Origin: Dentipellis sp. KUC8613
Lineage: Eukaryota > Basidiomycota > Agaricomycetes > Russulales > Hericiaceae
DNA length: 64,000 bases
Direction: 5' to 3'
Assembly (NCBI GenBank): GCA_002286715.1
Contig: NSJX01000041.1
Coordinates: forward strand, 138,651 to 202,650
Part shown: piece by piece, positions 58,769 to 64,000 of the stretch
Layout: every line of letters starts with the position of its first letter
How positions within the stretch are numbered: position 1 is the stretch's first letter
Notes under the pieces: model-generated
Told to the model about the DNA's origin: nothing
The model's input: the letters and a program-made list of their open reading frames with translations, nothing else
Database searches by the model: none
Position numbers and translations under genes: made by a program

Positions 58769-60162
58769 ATGTCTGCCACTCAACTACCCAAGGCCCAAAA
58801 AGCGGCCATCGTGCAGAAAGATCTCACCATTGCTGTGGAGACCATCTCTGTCGCATTACCTGGTGCGGGCCAGGTCCTCGTCAAGATAAACGTTGCAGCG
58901 CAAAACCCCGTCGACTGTAAGTCAACACGTATCGTTGTTCCTCCATTTTCTCGTATGGCAAAATATGAGATGCTAGTGCAACTTGCTGAAAAATCATTGC
59001 CTTGACAGGGAAGTCCATTGAATGGCAGGAGATTAATCCGGGGATGGGCACAGGTTGCGACTTCGCAGGTATTGTGGCCGCAATTGGTGATGGCGTCACT
59101 AACGTTGCTGTTGGTGAACGTGTAAGTCTCTGTGGCACATATGGCAAGAGGATAGCTAACACTGACCATGACCACATGTGTCCAGGTAGCAGGCTGGGTC
59201 GTCGCGAGTGCAGGCAAGACAACCGCATTCCGTGAATACACACTCGTCGATGCGCGTCCGCTGTACAAGATCCCAGATAATGTGACCGATGAAGAGGCCT
59301 CCACTATCCCGCTTGCAATCGCGACCGCGGCGATTGGCTTGCGCCGTCTGACGAACTACCCACAGAGTGCACCCTACAATCGATATGTTCTCGTCTGGGG
59401 TGGTTCTTGTAGGTTTTGACGTCTTTTCCGACACACAGAGACAGATTGACGTATGCCATGTTAGCTTCCGTCGGCCTCTTCGCGATTCAGCTAGCGCACC
59501 TAACCAGCTTCAAGGTCATCACAACCGCGTCCCCCAAGAATCACGACCTCGTCAGAAAGTATGGTGCAGATGTTGCGATTGATTACCACGCCCCGGACTC
59601 CATAGAGCAGGTCATCAAGGCCACGGGAAAGCAAGGAGGCGTGGACTACGTCTTCGATACGATTTCTGAAGGGAGCAGCGTTGAGCTCTCGGTCAAGGCC
59701 TTGAGACCAAGTGGACCACGCAAAATCTGCGTCATCCTCCCTTTGAACACAGAGGAGTTGGATCCGAGCGTGGAGTATGCAGCCGTCACTTGTGCGTCGA
59801 TTTTGGGCATGGACTTGACTCTGTTTGGCCACCACTTTCCTGTACGTGCCCGCGCCATTCCAATTCTTGACCGCCACCAGTACTGATACACTGCGACAGC
59901 GGGACGAGCGCAATTACCAGTTCGGCATTGAGTTCACGGAGCAGGTCGCCGGCTGGCTGCGCGACGGCCGGTTAAAGGGTAACCCGTACACTGTCCTCCC
60001 TGGTGGCTTGTCCGGCATACAAGATGGCTTGGCGTTCATGAAGAGCGGGAAGGTGTGTTGCGAGTCTTCAATCTTCATATGTATCTGGATGATAATCAAA
60101 CCACCGTTACCTAACAGGTCTCTGGCACGAAGATTGTCTACAGGATCGCCGATACTCCGTGA
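58769..60162 (+). CDS. ToxD-like MDR oxidoreductase, copy B3
   Basis: Predicted 352-aa MDR reductase. Exons: 58769-58916, 59009-59121, 59186-59408, 59465-59841, 59900-60052, 60118-60162; exon lengths equal those of B4 exactly. It shares with B4 VASAGKTTAF, KIPDNVTDEEASTIPLA and VELSVKALR. It differs at scattered sites, such as NYPQSAPYNRYV, LAHLTSFKV, DSIEQVIKATGK and MDLTLFGHHFP. Intron 1 is 92 nt, longer than the 86 nt in B4 and the 66 nt in B2. The C terminus is VYRIADTP. All splice sites and frame are intact. B3 and B4 are the closest pair in the window and probably the most recent duplicates. Confidence 0.9.
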
Positions 60163-60993
60163 GGGGTTCGAGTAGAGACGCCGAGTTGGTTCGGGGCTGG
60201 AAGTGAATAAGTACAGATTGGTCGAGGAGAAATCGGGGGCTGAAAATCATAGACATACCAGCTCTAGTGCTGTGTTCGTGAAATAGACCGGGTCCGTGCT
60301 ATTGGCATGATTCATGTGCGGACGTGGAGATTCACATGTCTGACGATGTCAATTGACTGTGGAACTCACCTCGCGTTCCGATCAACAAACTCATTCTAAC
60401 TCTGCATCAAGGCTGCGGTGATACAACTTCAAGTTCAGAGTTGTACGAGAAACCTTTATTCCAAGTCAAAAAAAAAGCGGTGAGATTTGATTTTGCGGGC
60501 TTAAGGTTATGAGAGACATCGAGTAGATTCGGCCCGGAAGCGAAGAGCACAGCTGGATATGAAGAGGTCAGTATATAGAACCCGAGATGTATAAGCCGGG
60601 GAACTAGTGCGCCGAAGTTAGGTAGATCAAGATTTGAGCTTGTTCGAGAGATGTCTTTGATTAGACTTCAAGTTGAAAAACAGAAAATGAAGTGCGCACT
60701 AATATCCCAATACATGGTAAAGCTGCAGGGGGTGATTCATCACGAGTGATGTTATATTAGGTGTTCTGTGTCATGAGTCCACAGAGGAAGGTGATAGAAC
60801 CCAGGAGACAAGGCTTACTCAGTGCAACTCGAAGCGCCCGGTGACGCCTTGTTCAATAGATGCTGCGCAGTTCACAAAACGGGCGACCACTAGGGAATGA
60901 TGTCAGCGCCGAGGCATAGTTACTAAGAACTGGTATAAAAGGCCCGCAAGGAACACCCGTCACATACTAATACCCTGTCTTCCCAAGCCTGCC
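60163..60993. other. Spacer between MDR copies B3 and B4
   Basis: No gene. The left part resembles the spacer after B4 in short blocks (for example a GTGCTATTGGCATGATTC-like segment and an AATTGACTGTGGAACTCACC-like segment). The right part repeats the B3 promoter from 60811. Confidence 0.55.
60934..60940 (+). promoter_or_regulatory. TATA box of MDR copy B4
   Basis: TATAAAA 60 bases upstream of the B4 ATG, in the same GTATAAAAGGC context as before B3. Confidence 0.6.
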
Positions 60994-62375
60994 ATGTCCG
61001 CCACTGAACTTCCCAAGACCCAAAAAGCGGCCATTGTGCAGAAAGATCTCACCGTTGCCGTGGAGACCATCCCTGTTGCGCCTCCTGGAGCGGGCCAGGT
61101 CCTTGTCAAAGTGAATGTTGCTGCACAAAACCCCACCGACTGTAAGTCAACGCGTAACGTTATTTTGTCGGATTTCTCTTACCGTACCGTACGTGGGACT
61201 GGAGCGTGGAGCTGACTAGATTTGCAGGGAAGTCCATTGAATGGCAGAGAATCACGCCAGGGAAGGGCACAGGATGCGACTTCGCAGGCTCCGTCGTCGC
61301 AATCGGCGATGGCGTCACTAACGTCGTTATTGGCGAACGTGTCAGTCCTTTCGACACATGTGATGCATTGATACTGACCGTGGCCACGGATATGCAGGTA
61401 GCAGGGTGGGTCGTCGCGAGCGCGGGCAAGACAACCGCATTCCAAGAGTATACCATTGTCGACGCGCATCCGCTGTATAAGATCCCGGATAACGTCACCG
61501 ACGAAGAGGCCTCCACAATCCCGCTTGCGGTCGCGACCGCGGCAATTGGCTTGCGCCGTCTCACGAACTACCCGCAGGGTGCGCCGTACAATCGATACGT
61601 CCTCGTGTGGGGCGGCTCGTGTATGTTTCAATATCTTTCTCTGTGTGCAAAGAAATGAACTGATTCTTGACGTGCGGTGCTAGCTTCCGTCGGTCTCTTC
61701 GCAATCCAGCTTGCGCATCTGAGCAGCTATAAAGTCATCACGACTGCATCCCCAAAAAACCACGAGCTCGTTAGGAAACACGGTGCAGACGTCGCGATTG
61801 ATTACCACGCACCGGATGTCGTCGAACAGATTATCAAAGCCACAGGGAAGCAGGGCGGCGTGGACTATGTATACGACGCCATCTCCGAAGGGAGCAGTGT
61901 CGAGCTTTCGGTCAAGGCTCTGAGATCAAATGGGCCGCGGAAGATTGGTGTCGTCCTCCCTTTGAACTCGGAAAATTTGGATCCAAGTGTGGAATACACC
62001 GCGATCGCCTGCGCATTGATTTTGGGCTTAGAGCTCAACTTCTTCGGCAGTCTCTATCCCGTACGTGTCCGCACCATACCCGATTATTGATGCTGATATT
62101 GCTTGTCCAGCGCGACGAGCGTGATTACCAGTTTGGCATCGAGTTCGCAGAGCAGATTTCCGGCTGGCTGCGCGACGGGCGGTTCAAGGGAAACCCGTAC
62201 ACAGTCATGCCTGGTGGCTTGGCCGGCGTCCAGGACGGCCTGGCGTTCATGAAGAGTGGAAAGGTGCGCTGCGAATTTTTTATCCTCTTGCGCATCTGGA
62301 TAGTAATCAGGTCGCCGTGTGCACCCCCAGGTCTCTGGCACGAAGCTTGTCTACAGGATTGCAGATACTCCGTAA
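60994..62375 (+). CDS. ToxD-like MDR oxidoreductase, copy B4
   Basis: Predicted 352-aa MDR reductase. Exons: 60994-61141, 61228-61340, 61398-61620, 61684-62060, 62111-62263, 62331-62375. N terminus MSATELPKTQKAAIVQKD; cofactor part WGGSSSVGLFAIQLAHLSSYKV, then ASPKNHELVRKHGADVAIDYHA. The intron 2 donor is GTCAGT, which is weaker than the GTAAGT of B3. The stop codon is TAA where B2 and B3 use TGA. The frame is intact, so it is likely functional. It lies 2.2 kb downstream of the start of B3 and shares the promoter block with B3. Confidence 0.9.
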
Positions 62376-63032
62376 GAAGTTCAAGTCAGCCGGAGACCTC
62401 GGAAGCTGAAAGTGAACTGTACGATTGAAGTTGAAGAATCGGGGTCTGAAGTGTGTGTGGAATCTAGCACCGTGATTGTACAATATACTGGATTCATGCT
62501 GTCAGTATGATTCGGTTTTGGAAATGGGCTCTGGACATCTGTCAACAACAATTCACTGTGAAACTCGCCTTGCAGGCCGACCGAAAAAAACCACTCCCAC
62601 TCCTAGCCAGGGCTTTATATGCAGGTACGAAGCTTATACGAGAAATCTCTCCCCTCCTGAGTCGACAGGTATGGCGGGCTTGACTTTCGTAGGTTTGGGG
62701 GTGGGATGCTGGCATTTCTGGATGATGAGACTGGTCGCGAGTATAAGCATTTTTGGAGGCTTACTCAGTAGAACTCGAAGCACAGAGTAGCGCGCAGTCC
62801 AATGAATGCTTCGCTGCTAGCAAAAAAAAAGCAGGCAGACGATCAGCCTCCGCCTGCAAGACTGCGCGCGAAAGGGAGCGCGTAACTGTGCACAGAATTT
62901 TCCAAAGCGAGAGAGTACGCAGCGCCCTGCCTATTCAAATACGTGAGACAGTAAAGTCAAGACCGGAATTTATGCAAGACGTACGTGCCAGCCAGCACTC
63001 ACGTACCACCATTTTATTCTCCCAAGACCTTC
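62376..63032. other. Spacer between MDR copy B4 and pseudogene B5
   Basis: No gene. The duplicated promoter block begins at 62757 (AGGCTTACTCAGT) but degenerates after about 30 bases, and no TATAAAA is found before B5, so the pseudogene has probably lost its promoter too. Confidence 0.5.
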
Positions 63033-63641
63033 ATGCCCAATATCCAACTACCGAAGACCCAGAAGGCCGCCATCATACGGGAGGACCTCACCGTAGAGAC
63101 CATCTCGATCGCGTCTTCCGGTGCACGCGAAGTCCTCGCCAAAATAAAAATTCGAAGGAGGCAGTGTCGAGCTTTCGGTCAAGTTTCTGAGACCAGATGG
63201 ACCTCGGAAGGTCGTCGTTCTCCCGTTAGACCCAGAAGGGTCGGATCCGAGTGTGCAATTCACAATGATCACCCGTGTCTTGGGCGTCGTCCTATTTTCC
63301 CCTAGCCGTCATCGTCTCGTACATGCATCATACTGAAGTCGGTTTCGTCAGGACTGATACACACGCATACGCCTTGAACAGCACGACCAGCGCGGTTATT
63401 CATTCGATATTGAGTTCACGAAGCAGGCAGTTGGCTGGCAGAAAAATCGTCAGCTGGAGGTTACCCGTACGCCGTGCAATTTGGTGGCTTAGCCGGCGTT
63501 CAGGATGGACTGATGTTCACGAAAAGAGGCAACGTGCGTTGGCACCCAAAAGGAGATGTACGGTTGGTGACATGGTGACACCACAGCTCTTTCCAGGTCT
63601 CTGGCACAAAGTTGGTATACAGGGTCGCGGATACTCCGTAA
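63033..63641 (+). pseudogene. ToxD-like MDR oxidoreductase, copy B5 (internally deleted)
   Basis: A broken subfamily-B copy. Exon 1 starts normally (MPNIQLPKTQKAAII) but after AKIKI, at about 63152, the sequence jumps to GGSVELSVKFLRP. In B4 that block lies in the middle of exon 4, so about 770 bases are missing, including the whole cofactor loop. The remaining exon 4 end has lost its donor (CCTAG in place of CCTGTACG). Exon 5 (63382-63533) is recognisable but has an in-frame stop and a one-base shift. The last exon (63597-63641, VSGTKLVYRVADTP) is perfect. It cannot encode a working enzyme. Confidence 0.88.
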
Positions 63642-63721
63642 GCGGACCCGAAGCCTGTGAGGGCGGAGCACGCTGGTAGACAAGGTTGTATAGGATCAGT
63701 ATGACTCGTGTGTGCAGTATG

Positions 63722-63958
63722 TTACACTCCCCCACGGATATCACAAAACTTTCACTGAAGTCCCACAAAAGTCCTAGTTCTCCTGCAAAACTTCCACAAA
63801 ACTTCCACAAAAGTTTATCAAAACTACCATTTAGTTTTACTAAACTTTCACTTTCATACAAATTACATGCAAGTAGTGTTTGGAAACTATGGATGAAGTT
63901 TTGTGATAGCTCAGTGATACTCTGGATAAACTTTAGGAGTACTGTTGTGGGAGTGTAA
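63722..63958. mobile_element. MITE-like element with terminal inverted repeats
   Basis: A 237-bp AT-rich segment bounded by TTACACTCCC (63722-63731) and its exact inverse GGGAGTGTAA (63949-63958). Inside each end is a second inverted match: TATCACAAAACTT near 63739 and AAGTTTTGTGATA near 63896. The interior has CACAAAACTTC direct repeats and no coding capacity. Size, base composition and inverted ends fit a non-autonomous DNA transposon. No clear target-site duplication was seen next to the ends. It lies 80 bases after pseudogene B5. Confidence 0.7.
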
Positions 63959-64000
63959 GAGAACTTTAAGAGAAGCTTGTGCATATCAGATGATGATTGA

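Overview
The window is nuclear DNA of a filamentous basidiomycete, most likely an Agaricomycete wood-decay fungus (Polyporales-like). Genes are GC-rich, have many short (about 50-65 nt) GT-AG introns, and include families typical of that group: a seven-helix membrane protein family, a paired Fet3/Ftr1 iron uptake locus and expanded ToxD-like oxidoreductases. The order-level call is inference.

Layout. 1-9.1 kb: three ToxD-like medium-chain dehydrogenase/reductase (MDR) genes in tandem (A1, a frameshifted pseudogene; A2; A3), with a convergent seven-helix membrane protein after A3 and a decayed piece of the same membrane gene after A1. 9.1-12.9 kb: no convincing gene, but three GATA-factor-like sites. 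12.9-17.7 kb: divergent iron permease (Ftr1) and ferroxidase (Fet3) around a promoter with further ATCWGATAA sites. 20-22 kb: a type-B carboxylesterase. 23-25 kb: serine hydroxymethyltransferase. 25.8-33.3 kb: two ToxD-like genes (A4, B1) interleaved with two paralogous small proteins and a secreted Ala/Ser/Thr-rich protein. 33.8-37.6 kb: the mitochondrial complex III chaperone Cbp3 and a dienelactone hydrolase. 37.6-47.4 kb: mostly gene-free, repeat-rich DNA around one unrecognised gene. 47.4-56 kb: histidinol-phosphate aminotransferase, a serine carboxypeptidase, the cytosolic Fe-S assembly WD40 protein Cia1, and an NAD(P)-binding protein. 56.6-63.6 kb: a second tandem ToxD-like array (B2, B3, B4 and the deleted pseudogene B5), followed by a 237-bp element with terminal inverted repeats that looks like a MITE.

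The dominant theme is nine copies of one MDR family in 64 kb. All share the same six-exon skeleton and fall into two subfamilies: A (355-357 aa, ending in ...DTPA or ...ETPA) and B (351-352 aa, ending in ...ADTP). Seven copies look intact and two are broken in different ways. The repeated units carry flanking DNA, so both promoters and neighbouring gene fragments were copied. A second theme is iron: Fet3, Ftr1 and Cia1 all have GATA-type motifs upstream. No tRNA, rRNA or CRISPR was recognised. Exon boundaries were set by hand from splice signals, frame continuity and comparison among paralogs.
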